Below are positions 18,386 through 27,869 of a stretch of 64,000 nucleotides of DNA, piece after piece. The translations under genes were made by a program, and so were the position numbers. The stretch is from contig NZ_CP034072.1 of assembly GCF_003855255.1 (NCBI RefSeq), forward strand, positions 6,841,962 to 6,905,961, read 5' to 3'. Source of the stretch: Mycolicibacterium nivoides. GTDB lineage: Bacteria > Actinomycetota > Actinomycetes > Mycobacteriales > Mycobacteriaceae. Each line of letters begins with the position of its first letter. Positions within the stretch are counted from its first letter, which is position 1. The notes beneath the pieces were generated by a model, which was not told where the DNA came from, ran no database searches, and saw nothing but the letters and a program-made list of their open reading frames with translations.

Positions 18386-19398
18386 GCGCCAAGCTGGTCA
18401 TCGGGGCCAACGGATTTCTCGGCTCTCATGTGTTGCGGCAGCTGGTCGCTGCAGACGACGGGTCGGAGATCCGGGCCATGGTGCGGCCGAATGCCAACAC
18501 CATCGGGATCGACGATCTCGACGTCAAACGGGTACTCGGGGATGTCTTCGACACCGATGCCCTGCGCGAGGCGATGACCGGCTGCGACGTCGTCTACCAC
18601 TGCGTCGTCGATGCCCGTGGCTGGTTGCGCGACCCGGCGCCGCTGTTCCGTACCAACGTCGAGGGCACCCGCAACGTGCTCGACGTGGCCGCCGGGTTCC
18701 CCGAATTGCGAAAGTTCGTCTACACCAGCAGTTACGTCACCGTCGGCCGCAAGCGCGGAAAGCGCTCGACCGAAGCCGACGTCGTCGACGTGCAGGGGGT
18801 GACGCCCTACGTGCGGTCGCGGGTGCAGGCTGAAGATCTGGTGTTGCGGTACGCGCGGGAGCGTGGTGTGCCCGCCGTCGCGATGTGCGTGTCGACCACC
18901 TACGGCAGCGGCGACTGGGGCCGGACCCCGCACGGTGCGATCATCGCCGGTGCCGCGTTCGGCAAGCTGCCGTTCGTCATGAGCGGGATCGACCTGGAAG
19001 CCGTCGGAATCGACGATGCGGCCAAGGCCATGATCCTGGCCGCCGACCGGGGCACCCCGGGCGAACGCTATCTGATCTCGGAGAAGATGATCAGCAACGC
19101 CGAGGTGGCACGCCTGGCCGCCGAGGCCGCCGGCGTCGCGCCTCCGCAGCGGTCGATTCCGCTGCCGGTGTCCTATGTGCTGGCCGCGGCGGGCACCATC
19201 AAGGGCAAGCTGCGTGGCACCGATGAGCGTCTGTCACTGGAGTCCCTGCGACTCATGCGGGCTGAAGCCGAGCTCGATCACTCCAAGGCTGTGCGTGAAC
19301 TCGGTTGGCAGCCAAGGCCTGTCGAGGAATCGATCGCCGAAGCGGCGAAGTTCTGGGTGGGCCTGCGCGCCGCCAAACGCGCGCAGAAGAGCGGCTGA
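18382..19398 (+). CDS. NAD(P)-dependent epimerase/dehydratase, extended SDR (Rv0139-like)
   Basis: 338 residues from GTG 18382, whose GTGA overlaps the previous stop. Rossmann motif G8-x2-G11-x2-G14 (GANGFLG). Active-site Ser in YTSSYVT (116-117) and Tyr143 in YVRSR; the Lys expected four residues after Tyr is Arg147, so the classical YxxxK is YxxxR. The rest (3-beta-HSD-like FVYTSSY, GIDLEAVGIDDAAKAMILA) resembles the 3-beta-hydroxysteroid dehydrogenase branch. An upstream ATG at 18355 would overlap the previous gene by 31 bases and is less likely. Probably oxidises or epimerises a hydroxyl on a sterol-like or lipid substrate. Confidence 0.85.
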   Translation: MSAKLVIGANGFLGSHVLRQLVAADDGSEIRAMVRPNANTIGIDDLDVKRVLGDVFDTDALREAMTGCDVVYHCVVDARGWLRDPAPLFRTNVEGTRNVLDVAAGFPELRKFVYTSSYVTVGRKRGKRSTEADVVDVQGVTPYVRSRVQAEDLVLRYARERGVPAVAMCVSTTYGSGDWGRTPHGAIIAGAAFGKLPFVMSGIDLEAVGIDDAAKAMILAADRGTPGERYLISEKMISNAEVARLAAEAAGVAPPQRSIPLPVSYVLAAAGTIKGKLRGTDERLSLESLRLMRAEAELDHSKAVRELGWQPRPVEESIAEAAKFWVGLRAAKRAQKSG

Positions 19399-19460
19399 AC
19401 ACCACGCCGACGGGTGTTAAGCCACTGGGCGGCAAGCGTATTGCGGCCTAACCTGGCGAT

Positions 19461-20279
19461 ATGACCGACAAGCTGAAAGTCGACCTGTCCGGGGCTCCGC
19501 AGACCATGTTGGCGACGTTCTACGCCAAGGCGCTCGACGCCGGGATGCCCAACCCGATCCTCGGTGACCAGATGGCGAAAGAGATCGCCGACCGCATCGA
19601 CTATGACTGGAGCCGTACTTCGATCACCGAGGCGACGTCACCATCGGTGACCACCCGCAGCGCGCACTTCGACCGGTGGACCCGCCAGTTCCTCGCCGTG
19701 CACCCCGAGGCCGTCGTGCTGCATCTGGGCTGCGGATTGGATGGTCGCTTCTTTCGGCTGCAGCCGGGCCCCGGTGTCGAGTGGTACGACATCGACTACC
19801 CTGACGTCGCGCACCTGCGCGAACAGCTCTACCCGTCGGCCGAGCACTATCACGTGGTGGCCGCCTCGGTGACCGACCCGGCCTGGCTGCGTGACGTCCC
19901 CGCCGACCGGCCGACCCTGATGATCGGTGAAGGACTCACCATGTACCTCACCGAACACGACGGTGTCGCGCTGCTGCGCCGCATCGTCGACGGATTTCCT
20001 TCCGGGGAACTGCAATTCGATGCGTTCAACACCCTCGGTATCAAATCGCAGTGGAGTAACACCGTGGTGCGCCGGTCCGGCGCCAAACTTCACTGGGCCA
20101 TCAACAAGCCCGAGGACATCCTGCGTGCGGTACCGGGCACCAGGCTGTTGGCCTGGGTATCGCCCTTCGCTGACAACGTGTTCAATACGCTGCCCTGGTA
20201 CTACCGGATGATGCTGGCCATCATGAAGCCTGTGCCCGTGCTGCGGTACATGGCGCAATATCACCGCTACGCGTTCTGA
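19461..20279 (+). CDS. SAM-dependent methyltransferase of the leucine-carboxyl-methyltransferase/TcmP-like family
   Basis: 272 residues. Features: TRSAHFDRWTRQFLAVHP, SAM motif VLHLGCGLDGRFFRL, WYDIDYPDV, and PTLMIGEGLTMYL, typical for the LCMT/TcmP-like O-methyltransferases that are expanded in mycobacteria. The substrate is unknown; this branch methylates carboxyl or phenolic groups in polyketide-like compounds. The gene stands alone, 62 bases after the SDR, and is followed by a hairpin at 20298-20327. Confidence 0.85.
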   Translation: MTDKLKVDLSGAPQTMLATFYAKALDAGMPNPILGDQMAKEIADRIDYDWSRTSITEATSPSVTTRSAHFDRWTRQFLAVHPEAVVLHLGCGLDGRFFRLQPGPGVEWYDIDYPDVAHLREQLYPSAEHYHVVAASVTDPAWLRDVPADRPTLMIGEGLTMYLTEHDGVALLRRIVDGFPSGELQFDAFNTLGIKSQWSNTVVRRSGAKLHWAINKPEDILRAVPGTRLLAWVSPFADNVFNTLPWYYRMMLAIMKPVPVLRYMAQYHRYAF

Positions 20280-20297
20280 GCGTCGCCGAAAAGCGAA

Positions 20298-20327
20298 GAG
20301 GAGCAACCCATCTCTGGGCTGCCCCTC
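20298..20327. terminator. Hairpin between convergent genes
   Basis: GAGGAGCAACCC, a 6-base loop, then GGGCTGCCCCTC: 12-base arms with two mismatches. It lies between the methyltransferase stop (20279) and the end of the convergent secreted-protein gene (20343), so it can stop transcription in both directions. No U-run, as usual in mycobacteria. Confidence 0.55.
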
Positions 20328-20342
20328 TGTCGTCTGCGGGTG

Positions 20343-20561
20343 TCAGCGGCCGCTGTGGCGAACGGTGTTGTCCACCTTGGGAACCATCGGCTTCGGGTGC
20401 AGCTGGTCAAGCCAGTCCAAGTGGTCCACACCTGCCGAGATGGTGACGCTGCTGGGGGCTGCGACGTGAGCGGGCTCGGCGGCCAGGGCCGGTGCGGCCA
20501 GCCCCAGAACGGCTGCACCCAGTCCGCTGGCGGCGACGATGGCGAATCCGAACTTCTTCAT
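20343..20561 (-). CDS. Small secreted protein with Sec signal
   Basis: 72 residues with ATG at 20561, preceded by AGGAAA. The N-terminus KKFGFAIVAASGLGAAVLG is a clear Sec signal ending in ALAAEP. The mature part of about 43 residues is V/H/P-rich with VDHLDWLDQLHPKPMVPKV. Mycobacteria carry families of such small secreted proteins of unknown role. The gene is separated from the methyltransferase by a hairpin. About 86 bases upstream of its start lies an inverted repeat that contains the second copy of the 22-base repeat. Confidence 0.8.
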   Translation of the reverse strand: MKKFGFAIVAASGLGAAVLGLAAPALAAEPAHVAAPSSVTISAGVDHLDWLDQLHPKPMVPKVDNTVRHSGR

Positions 20562-20646
20562 TTTCCTGCTTCTCTCTGTTTCTTCCGGCTGTTGTTTCTG
20601 GTGCTGTCCGTGCCGGTTATGCCTGTGTAAACCGAGGGCTCGGAGC

Positions 20647-20672
20647 ATCAATTTCCGATGGCAGAAATTGAT
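20647..20672. promoter_or_regulatory. Inverted repeat upstream of the small secreted protein gene; contains most of copy 2 of the 22-base repeat
   Basis: ATCAATTTC, 8-base spacer CGATGGCA, then GAAATTGAT: perfect 9-base arms. The 22 bases at 20653-20674 are identical to 9257-9278. A repressor site or a small hairpin is possible. On the + strand an ATG at 20658 would encode MAEIDRL as in the 9-kb locus, followed by an unrelated short frame. Confidence 0.5.
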
Positions 20673-20697
20673 CGCCTCATGGCAGAAAGAAGCATGT

Positions 20698-21171
20698 TCA
20701 AGCGGTTTCGTGCGGCACCCGTATGCCGAGAACGGGTTGGCGGGGACCGCCCCGATTGAACTCGGAACACCAGGGTGAGTGGCCGTGCCGGTCATGCCAC
20801 ACGACCTGCAGCGCGCGGATGTCGTAACCGCACAACTCCACTGCGAAGCTGAGATGGGCGGTGGGCTCGCTGACTTCGACGAACTCGGCGAACCAGTCAT
20901 CGGGCAGCGTGATGGTGTCGCCGGGGGCGGGTTCGGTCTCGTTCACCATGTATTCCGCCACTGTGTTGAGCAGCTTCAACGTCATCAGCGGCTCCAGCCC
21001 GGTGATCAGCAACTCGGGTAGCCCGGCCTCGCTGAGCCCGATGGTGTAGCCGAACGGCCTGCGGTCGTGCTCGACGTATTGCACGGCCCAGCCCCGCTTG
21101 AAGGTCTTCTCCCGCAGGCACTCGAGATAGTCCTGTCTGGTTGCCTCGGGGTGATCGCAGATCCAGCACAT
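20698..21171 (-). CDS. DUF4262 domain protein
   Basis: 157 residues from ATG 21171 (MCWICDHPEATRQDYLECL). The pattern CWICDHP, then GWAVQYVEHDRRPFGYTIGL and LPELLITGLEPLMTLKLLN matches DUF4262, a family of unknown biochemical role. The later part includes DDWFAEFVEVSEPTAHLSFA and ALQVVWHDRHGHSPWC. Cys2 and Cys5 near the N-terminus could bind a metal. It is divergent from the DUF222/HNH gene. Confidence 0.85.
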   Translation of the reverse strand: MCWICDHPEATRQDYLECLREKTFKRGWAVQYVEHDRRPFGYTIGLSEAGLPELLITGLEPLMTLKLLNTVAEYMVNETEPAPGDTITLPDDWFAEFVEVSEPTAHLSFAVELCGYDIRALQVVWHDRHGHSPWCSEFNRGGPRQPVLGIRVPHETA

Positions 21172-21266
21172 CAGGCGCCCCTTTCGTTGGTGCTTGGCCG
21201 TCACATTCCTCCCGGGGTACGACATGTCCGGCAGGGCCCAGCGGTTGTCGGTGGGCTTGATTAAGC

Positions 21267-21282
21267 TAGAACGTATGTTCGA
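21267..21282. promoter_or_regulatory. LexA (SOS) box overlapping the DUF222/HNH start
   Basis: TAGAACGTATGTTCGA differs by one base from the mycobacterial SOS consensus TCGAAC-N4-GTTCGA. The start ATG (21275) lies inside the N4 spacer, so LexA would cover the start codon and the transcript is probably leaderless. Confidence 0.75.
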
Positions 21283-22555
21283 CAGTGATTCCGATGCGGC
21301 ATTGATCGACAGGATCAGTGCCGCGGCGCGGGTGGAGTCGGTGGCGATCGCGGCCCGGTTGGCCGCGATCGGGGCGTTGGACACCCTGCGCGACATCGAG
21401 TTGGCCGAGTCCATTTTCTGGCGGACCGATCCGTTCGAGGAGGTCGCCGCCGAAGTGTCAGCGGCGTTGCGGATCAGCCGGGGCCGTGCCGGCACGCAGG
21501 TTCACCGTGCCCGGGTGTTGCGCGACAAGCTGCCGTTGGTGGCGGCACGGTTGGCGGCCGGGGAGATCGATTATCGGGTGGTATGCATGATCATCGCGCG
21601 CACCGGCATCGTCGACCCGGACGTGCGGGCCGCTGTGGATGAGGCGCTGGCGCGGCGCGCCCATGCGTGGATGCGGCTGTCGGAGCCGAAACTGCGGGAT
21701 CGGGTGGATCAGTGGATCGCCAAACTGGATCCGAATGGGGTGCGGGTCCCGCCGAATATCGATGATGAGCGGTTCGTCGAGATCGACCCGAGCAGCCCCG
21801 GCATGACCTCGGTGTGGGCCAACATCCATGCCACCGACGGCGCGGCATTGAATCAACGTTTGGATGCCCTGGCGGCGACGGTGTGCCCCAACGATCCGCG
21901 CACCCGGCAGCAGCGCCGCGCCGATGCTGTCGGTCCGTTGGCGCGGCTGGAGTCGCAGTTGGCTTGCCTGTGTGGGCTGCCGGATTGCCCCGCGGCCCAG
22001 AAACGAGCCGCCGCTAATGCCGCGGTGATTCATGTGCTGGCCGACCAAACCACCCTGGAGGGCGCCACGGATGATCCGGGGTATCTACCCGGGCATGGGA
22101 TCCTGCCCGCCCAGTCGGTGCGAGACCTGGCCGCCGCGGCCAAACTCAAGCCGTTGCACGTGCCCACCGAGCCGAGCGAACCGGCTGAGCCGGGGTATCG
22201 CCCCTCGGTGGCGCTCTCAGAGTTTATCCGCTGGCGTGACCTCACGTGCCGGTTCCCCGGTTGTGACGCGCCTGCGACGGCAACCGACATCGACCACACC
22301 GTGCCCTATCCGTGGGGCCCGACCCATCCGTCCAGCACCAAGCTCTACTGCCGGACCCATCATTTGGTGAAGACTTTCTGCGCCGGGTGGTCGGATCGCC
22401 AACTACCCGACGGCACAGTGGAAATCACATCCCCCACCGGGCACACCTACACCACCGAACCGCACGGCGCCGGTATGTTCCCGGCCCTGGGAACCCCGAC
22501 CGGGGAACTGAACCTCCCCGAACCCCGGCCGCGAGCCCGCACCGCGGCGCGATGA
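21275..22555 (+). CDS. DUF222/HNH endonuclease, 13E12-repeat family
   Basis: 426 residues from ATG 21275. The N-terminal two thirds is DUF222 (about residues 1-290, including ALRISRGRAGTQVHRARVL, DYRVVCMIIARTGIVD); the C-terminus is an HNH nuclease module with RWRDLTCRFPGCDAPATATDIDHT and YCRTHHLVKT. These genes are scattered in mycobacterial genomes as the 13E12 family, and several M. tuberculosis copies are LexA-regulated. The SOS box at 21267-21282 fits. The biological role is unknown; a DNA-damage-induced nuclease or a relict of a mobile element are both discussed. The frame begins earlier at 21194, but ATG 21275 within the box is the natural start. Confidence 0.88.
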   Translation: MFDSDSDAALIDRISAAARVESVAIAARLAAIGALDTLRDIELAESIFWRTDPFEEVAAEVSAALRISRGRAGTQVHRARVLRDKLPLVAARLAAGEIDYRVVCMIIARTGIVDPDVRAAVDEALARRAHAWMRLSEPKLRDRVDQWIAKLDPNGVRVPPNIDDERFVEIDPSSPGMTSVWANIHATDGAALNQRLDALAATVCPNDPRTRQQRRADAVGPLARLESQLACLCGLPDCPAAQKRAAANAAVIHVLADQTTLEGATDDPGYLPGHGILPAQSVRDLAAAAKLKPLHVPTEPSEPAEPGYRPSVALSEFIRWRDLTCRFPGCDAPATATDIDHTVPYPWGPTHPSSTKLYCRTHHLVKTFCAGWSDRQLPDGTVEITSPTGHTYTTEPHGAGMFPALGTPTGELNLPEPRPRARTAAR

Positions 22556-22704
22556 TGCCCACCCGCCGCCGAACCCGCGAACAAGACCGCAAAGACCGCA
22601 TCACCGCCGAACGACGCTTACGCGCCGAACTCAACAACGACCTCGAATTCGAACGCCAATACCAAGCCTGGCTGAACACCAGCGCAGAACCACCACCGTT
22701 CTGA
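22552..22704 (+). CDS. Small charged protein coupled to DUF222/HNH gene
   Basis: 50 residues beginning with ATG 22552, overlapping the DUF222 stop by 4 bases (ATGA). Very rich in Arg, Glu and Asp (RRRTREQDRKDRITAERRLR), ending YQAWLNTSAEPPPF; a single long helix is likely. Overlap and coupling argue that it is a real gene made together with the nuclease, possibly an antidote or accessory subunit; that role is speculation. Confidence 0.6.
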   Translation: MMPTRRRTREQDRKDRITAERRLRAELNNDLEFERQYQAWLNTSAEPPPF

Positions 22705-22726
22705 GCCACCAGATGTAGCCCTCGGC

Positions 22727-23182
22727 TCAAGCCTCGGCGCGCTCCTTGAGCCGCTGCAGGGTGAGCTGAATGTGCTCGGCGTTGGCGGTGTCGCGGTCGG
22801 ATACCCCGGTGGCCAGACCCGCGACCTTCTTGAACCAGCCCGCGCGGCGATCCCAGGTGGACTCGGTGACCGTGCAGCCGCCGTCAGAGGCGGCGATGTC
22901 GTAGCGCCAGTGCGCGACGGGGAACACGAGGGACTTCACGTCGAAGGCGAAGGTCTTGCCCGGCTCGGCGTCGGTGATCGTGCAGACGGTGCTCCAGGCC
23001 TTGGAGCCATTGCGGTTGTGCCCCTTGAAAACCGAACCGGGGCTGGCGGAGGTGCCCTTCTGCCACTCCATCGCGTGGGCCTCCTCGGCGAGCGAGGCCA
23101 GCGTGGACAGATCGGTGATGAGTGCGTACACCGCCGCGGGATCGGCAGCGATGGACACGGTGGCTTTCACAGGCTCGGTCAT
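22727..23182 (-). CDS. SRPBCC-superfamily (START-like) ligand-binding protein
   Basis: 151 residues of the polyketide_cyc2/SRPBCC type: N-terminal strand VKATVSIAADPAAVYALITDL, middle EPGKTFAFDVK, and a long C-terminal helix VSDRDTANAEHIQLTLQRLKE. These helix-grip folds bind hydrophobic ligands; no catalytic residue can be assigned. Cytosolic. It is convergent with the DUF222-linked small gene and followed by the aldo/keto reductase on the same strand; a gap of 20 bases to that gene suggests a shared transcript. Confidence 0.85.
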   Translation of the reverse strand: MTEPVKATVSIAADPAAVYALITDLSTLASLAEEAHAMEWQKGTSASPGSVFKGHNRNGSKAWSTVCTITDAEPGKTFAFDVKSLVFPVAHWRYDIAASDGGCTVTESTWDRRAGWFKKVAGLATGVSDRDTANAEHIQLTLQRLKERAEA

Positions 23183-23202
23183 GCGGCGATCGTAGCCCCG
23201 GG

Positions 23203-24183
<981 letters not shown>

Positions 24184-24234
24184 CGCCCCAGTCTGCCCGG
24201 GAATCGGTGGCCACGCCCCGACGTTGTGCGGCAT

Positions 24235-24594
24235 ATGACCGAGCGCCAGGTGCTGCTGCCCAGCGCAGCCCACCCCATCACCATCACCCCGACCGGACGT
24301 CGGGTCACCGTCACGATCGGCGGCGCGATCGTCGCGCAGACCGATGGCGCCTTGACCCTGCAAGAGTCGACCTATCCAGCGGTGCAGTACATCCCGCGTG
24401 CCGACGTGGTGTTCGAGACGCTGACCCGCAGTGCCAACACCACCTACTGTCCGTACAAGGGTGAGGCGAACTACTACGACGTCGGCGGGGTCGCCGACGT
24501 GATCTGGACCTATGAGGACCCATATCCGGCCGTCGCCGAAATCGCCGGTCACCTGGCGTTCTACCCGGAGAAGGCTCAGATCGTCCTGGCCTAA
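24235..24594 (+). CDS. DUF427 protein, single domain (Rv0140-like)
   Basis: 119 residues from ATG 24235. Complete DUF427 signature: [64 protein letters not shown] and the end [12 protein letters not shown]. Compact beta fold of unknown function; a short version of the tandem protein at 8052-8846. It is divergent from the aldo/keto reductase gene and followed after 9 bases by the DNA-glycosylase gene, the same order as in the M. tuberculosis Rv0140-Rv0142 region, so the two may form one transcript. Confidence 0.9.
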   Translation: MTERQVLLPSAAHPITITPTGRRVTVTIGGAIVAQTDGALTLQESTYPAVQYIPRADVVFETLTRSANTTYCPYKGEANYYDVGGVADVIWTYEDPYPAVAEIAGHLAFYPEKAQIVLA

Positions 24595-24603
24595 TCTGGT
24601 GCA

Positions 24604-25503
24604 GTGCCCTCAACCAGCGTCGTATTCGAGGGTCCGGCCAGCCCGGGCCTGACGTTGGCCCCGTGGCGACGCGGCGGTGGTGATCCCTGCAACCGGGTCG
24701 GTGCCGACGGCGCGATCTGGCGCGTCAGCGCGATGAATACCGGTCCGGTCACCGTGCGGATCACCAAATCGGCCCCCGAAACCGTGGACTGCGAGGCGTG
24801 GGGCGCCGGCAGCGCGGAGTTCCTCGACGGATTCGCGGCGCTGGTGGGTGCCGATGACGACGCGACCGGCTTCGACCCTGTCGAACCGACGATCGCCGAG
24901 GCCCACCGGCGGGTGCCGCATCTGCGTCTCGGTCGCAGCGGCCGGGTCCTGGAGGCCCTGGTGCCCGCGATCATCGAGCAACGGGTCTCGGGCATGGATG
25001 CCTGGCGGGCCTGGCGGCGGTTGGTGACGACGTACGGCGCCCCCGCTCCGGGGCCGGCGCCCGCGGGGATGCGGGTGCCGCCCACCGCCGAGGCGTGGCG
25101 ACGCATCCCATCATGGGAATTCCACCGGGCCAACGTGGATCCGGGTCGGGCCCGCACCATCGTGGGGTGCGCCCAGCGCGCCGACGCCCTCGAACGGCTC
25201 ACCGCTGAGCGGGCCGTGACGGCGCTGCGGTCGCTGCCCGGCGTCGGCGAATGGACGGCAGCCGAAACCGTGCAACGTGCCTTCGGCGACGCCGACGCAC
25301 TGTCGGTGGGGGACTACCACCTGGCGACGATGGTGGGACGCACCCTGATCGGCCGGCCGATCGATGACGCGGCCATGGTGGAACTGCTCGAACCGCTGCG
25401 CCCACACCGGCAGCGGGCCGTTCGATTGCTGGAAGCCAGCGGGCTGGCCCGTAATCCGCGATTCGGAGCGCGTCAGCCCATTCCGAACCTGCGGGCGCTG
25501 TAG
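24604..25503 (+). CDS. HhH-GPD DNA glycosylase-like protein (AlkA/3-methyladenine type)
   Basis: 299 residues from GTG 24604. The C-terminal half is an HhH-GPD fold: helix-hairpin-helix [17 protein letters not shown] followed by the catalytic-loop region [12 protein letters not shown] with the acidic residue expected in the active site. The N-terminal half (about 1-110) resembles AlkA-type N-domains. Expected job: removal of alkylated or oxidised bases in base-excision repair; specificity unknown. It matches the size and place of M. tuberculosis Rv0142. Confidence 0.82.
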   Translation: MPSTSVVFEGPASPGLTLAPWRRGGGDPCNRVGADGAIWRVSAMNTGPVTVRITKSAPETVDCEAWGAGSAEFLDGFAALVGADDDATGFDPVEPTIAEAHRRVPHLRLGRSGRVLEALVPAIIEQRVSGMDAWRAWRRLVTTYGAPAPGPAPAGMRVPPTAEAWRRIPSWEFHRANVDPGRARTIVGCAQRADALERLTAERAVTALRSLPGVGEWTAAETVQRAFGDADALSVGDYHLATMVGRTLIGRPIDDAAMVELLEPLRPHRQRAVRLLEASGLARNPRFGARQPIPNLRAL

Positions 25504-25573
25504 CCGGGCTGATTGCGCGCCGCGATTGTCGGGTACCCGGGGACGGAACCCATCGTGAATCAAAGGAGCCGCA

Positions 25574-26125
25574 ATGACCTCGTTCACCATTCCCGGACTG
25601 ACCGACAAGCAGGGGAGCGACGTGGCCGAGCTGTTGCAGAAGCAGCTCAGCACATACAACGACCTACATCTCACGCTCAAGCACGTCCACTGGAACGTCG
25701 TCGGTCCGAACTTCATCGGAGTGCACGAGATGATCGACCCGCAGGTGGAGCTGGTGCGGGCCTACGCCGACGAGGTCGCTGAACGGATTGCCGCACTGGG
25801 CAAATCGCCTAAGGGCACCCCGGGCGCCATCGTCGCTGACCGCACCTGGGACGACTACTCCGTCGGACGTGACAAGGTGCAAGCCCACCTCGCGGCGCTC
25901 GACCTCGTCTACAACGGGGTGATCGAGGACATCCGCAAGGCGATCGGCCGCCTGGAGAAACTCGACCTGGTCTCCCAGGACATCCTCATCGATCACGCTG
26001 CCGAACTCGAGAAGTTCCAATGGTTCGTCCGGGCCCATCTGGAGAGTGCCGGAGGCACGCTGGCCCATGAGGGCGCACCCACCGAGCGCGGTGCGGCCGG
26101 GAAGGCGCGACGCAAGAGCGCTTGA
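25574..26125 (+). CDS. dps: DNA-binding ferritin-like protein Dps
   Basis: 183 residues, closely similar to M. smegmatis Dps1. Four-helix ferritin-like monomer forming a dodecamer that oxidises and stores iron and coats DNA in stress. Ferroxidase ligands of the inter-subunit site are H39, H51, D66 and E70 (LKHVHWNVVGPNF, GVHEMIDPQVEL, YADEVAER). The C-terminal tail is long and basic (GKARRKSA), the part that in M. smegmatis Dps1 binds DNA. A good ribosome site AAAGGAG precedes ATG 25574. A GGGTAC at 25531-25536 looks like a SigF/ECF-type -10, but no matching -35 is obvious. Confidence 0.96.
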   Translation: MTSFTIPGLTDKQGSDVAELLQKQLSTYNDLHLTLKHVHWNVVGPNFIGVHEMIDPQVELVRAYADEVAERIAALGKSPKGTPGAIVADRTWDDYSVGRDKVQAHLAALDLVYNGVIEDIRKAIGRLEKLDLVSQDILIDHAAELEKFQWFVRAHLESAGGTLAHEGAPTERGAAGKARRKSA

Positions 26126-26159
26126 CCTGAACCATTGTTGAGGTGCCAAGCTCGGCGGT

Positions 26160-26984
26160 ATGCCTACTTGGATTTGCACGGGATGTGGTGTGGAACACCC
26201 GGATTCCGATACCGAACCGGCGACCAGCTGCGTGCTGACCTCCGAGGCGGTGTCGATCGAGGAACGTGGCGACCTGCCACCGCACGGCACCTGGACCACG
26301 CTGGATGAACTGGCGGCCCAGCCGCACCACACGGAACACGTCGACCACGGCCGCGGGGTGCACAGCCTGCGCAGAGCGCCCAAGTTCGCCATCGGGCACC
26401 GGTCGTTCCTGGTGCAGACCGCGAACGGAAACCTGTTGTGGGATTCGCCGGGTTACCTGGACGACGAGATCGTCGGCCTCGTTCACGGCCTCGGGGGTGT
26501 GGCTGCTGTTGCCGCCAGCCATCCGCACATGTTCGGAGCGCAACTCAGTTGGAGCAGGGCGTTCGGGGGAGTGCCGGTATATGTGAACTCCCTTGATGCC
26601 GAGTGGCTTCCGGGTCCGGATCCGCTGATCGAGCTGTGGGACGGGCAGTCCGAACCACTGCCCGGACTACGGCTGATACATGTCGGCGGCCACATGCGGG
26701 GCAGTTCGGTGGCACTGACGACCGACGGCACCCTGCTGGTCGGGGACACCATCTCCGGTGGGCTGGCCCGGAACTGGGTGTCGTTCCAACGGAACTTCCC
26801 CAAGCACGTCCCGCTGTCGGCCGCGGTGGTGCGGCGGATCGTGGACCGGCTCGATGAATACGACTACGACCGGCTCTACACCCTTGGCGGCGATGAGATA
26901 GACAGCGCCGCCAAGGATGTAGTGCACCGGTCAGCCGAGACTCATATTCGTTGGGTCAGTGGTGAATTCGACCACCTGACCTGA
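26160..26984 (+). CDS. Metallo-beta-lactamase-fold protein with altered metal motif
   Basis: 274 residues. The N-terminus WICTGCGVEHPDSD is a small zinc-ribbon-like knuckle with only one Cys pair. The body has the MBL fold order, but the first metal motif HxHxDH is replaced by ASHPHMFGAQ, the second appears as VGGHMRGS and the third as LLVGDTI. Two of the usual ligands are therefore lost, so it may bind one metal or act as a non-hydrolytic relative. Beginning 34 bases after dps, it may be read from the same promoter. Confidence 0.75.
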   Translation: MPTWICTGCGVEHPDSDTEPATSCVLTSEAVSIEERGDLPPHGTWTTLDELAAQPHHTEHVDHGRGVHSLRRAPKFAIGHRSFLVQTANGNLLWDSPGYLDDEIVGLVHGLGGVAAVAASHPHMFGAQLSWSRAFGGVPVYVNSLDAEWLPGPDPLIELWDGQSEPLPGLRLIHVGGHMRGSSVALTTDGTLLVGDTISGGLARNWVSFQRNFPKHVPLSAAVVRRIVDRLDEYDYDRLYTLGGDEIDSAAKDVVHRSAETHIRWVSGEFDHLT

Positions 26985-26993
26985 TCCGCCGGG

Positions 26994-27755
26994 CTACCGG
27001 TCGAGCGCGTCCTCGCGTACCGGGCGGTCGGCCAGTTCGTCGGCGACTCCGAACAGGAACGAGTAGGCCAGCCCGGCGATGGCCGCACCGACCAGCGGGG
27101 CCAGCCAGAATGCCCAGAGCTGCGCGGGTGCGCCGTTGCCGTTGAAGAACGCGACCGCCGTGGAGCGGGCCGGGTTGACCGACGTGTTGGAGATCGGGAT
27201 CGAGATCAGGTGGATCAGCGTCAGGGTGAGGCCGATCGCCAGTCCGGCAAAGCCCTTCGGTGCGCGGTCGTCGGTGGAGCCGAGGATTACCAGCAGGAAC
27301 ACCGCGGTGAGGATCACCTCGGCGAGAAGGACCGCAACCAGCGAATAGCCGCCGGGGGAGTGCTCGCCGAACCCGTTGGCGGCCATGTTCCCGGTGGCCG
27401 ACCAGCCGTCCTTGCCGCTGGCGATCACGTAGATCACCACGCCGGCGACCAGACCGCCGATCACCTGTGAAATCCAGTACGGCACAACGGCTGCCCACTC
27501 GACGCGACGGGCCAGCGCGGCGCCCAGCGTGACCGCCGGATTGAAGTGCCCGCCCGAGACGGTGCCGAAGGCGTACACGCCGGTCAGCACCGTCAGGCCG
27601 AACGCCAGGGCGACCCCGAGGAAACCGATTCCCACGGAGAAGCCGTCTGAGAGAAACTTCGCGGCGAACACCGCGCTACCGCAACCGCCCAGGACCAGCC
27701 AGAACGTCCCGATGAATTCGGCTGCCAATCGATGTGACATAGTCGGCGTACTCAT
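26994..27755 (-). CDS. aqpZ: Aquaporin Z
   Basis: 253 residues, six transmembrane helices and two half-helices with NPA motifs (HFNPAVT and SVNPARS). AqpZ signature strings include [14 protein letters not shown] and [14 protein letters not shown]. The narrow-pore pattern (HFNPAVT with SVNPARS) fits a water channel rather than a glycerol facilitator. GGAGGA is placed 7 bases before ATG 27755. Convergent with the MBL-fold gene, 9 bases apart. Function: passive water flow during osmotic shifts. Confidence 0.93.
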   Translation of the reverse strand: MSTPTMSHRLAAEFIGTFWLVLGGCGSAVFAAKFLSDGFSVGIGFLGVALAFGLTVLTGVYAFGTVSGGHFNPAVTLGAALARRVEWAAVVPYWISQVIGGLVAGVVIYVIASGKDGWSATGNMAANGFGEHSPGGYSLVAVLLAEVILTAVFLLVILGSTDDRAPKGFAGLAIGLTLTLIHLISIPISNTSVNPARSTAVAFFNGNGAPAQLWAFWLAPLVGAAIAGLAYSFLFGVADELADRPVREDALDR

Positions 27756-27869
27756 GGCGAACTCCTCCGTAGATGTGGTTCATTCCGGAGGGTTTCACGC
27801 CAGTGCGCAATGGCAGCATCGTTGTTGTGAAATCGATTGCACAGTGAAATTTACGTTGCCGTGGCGAAA

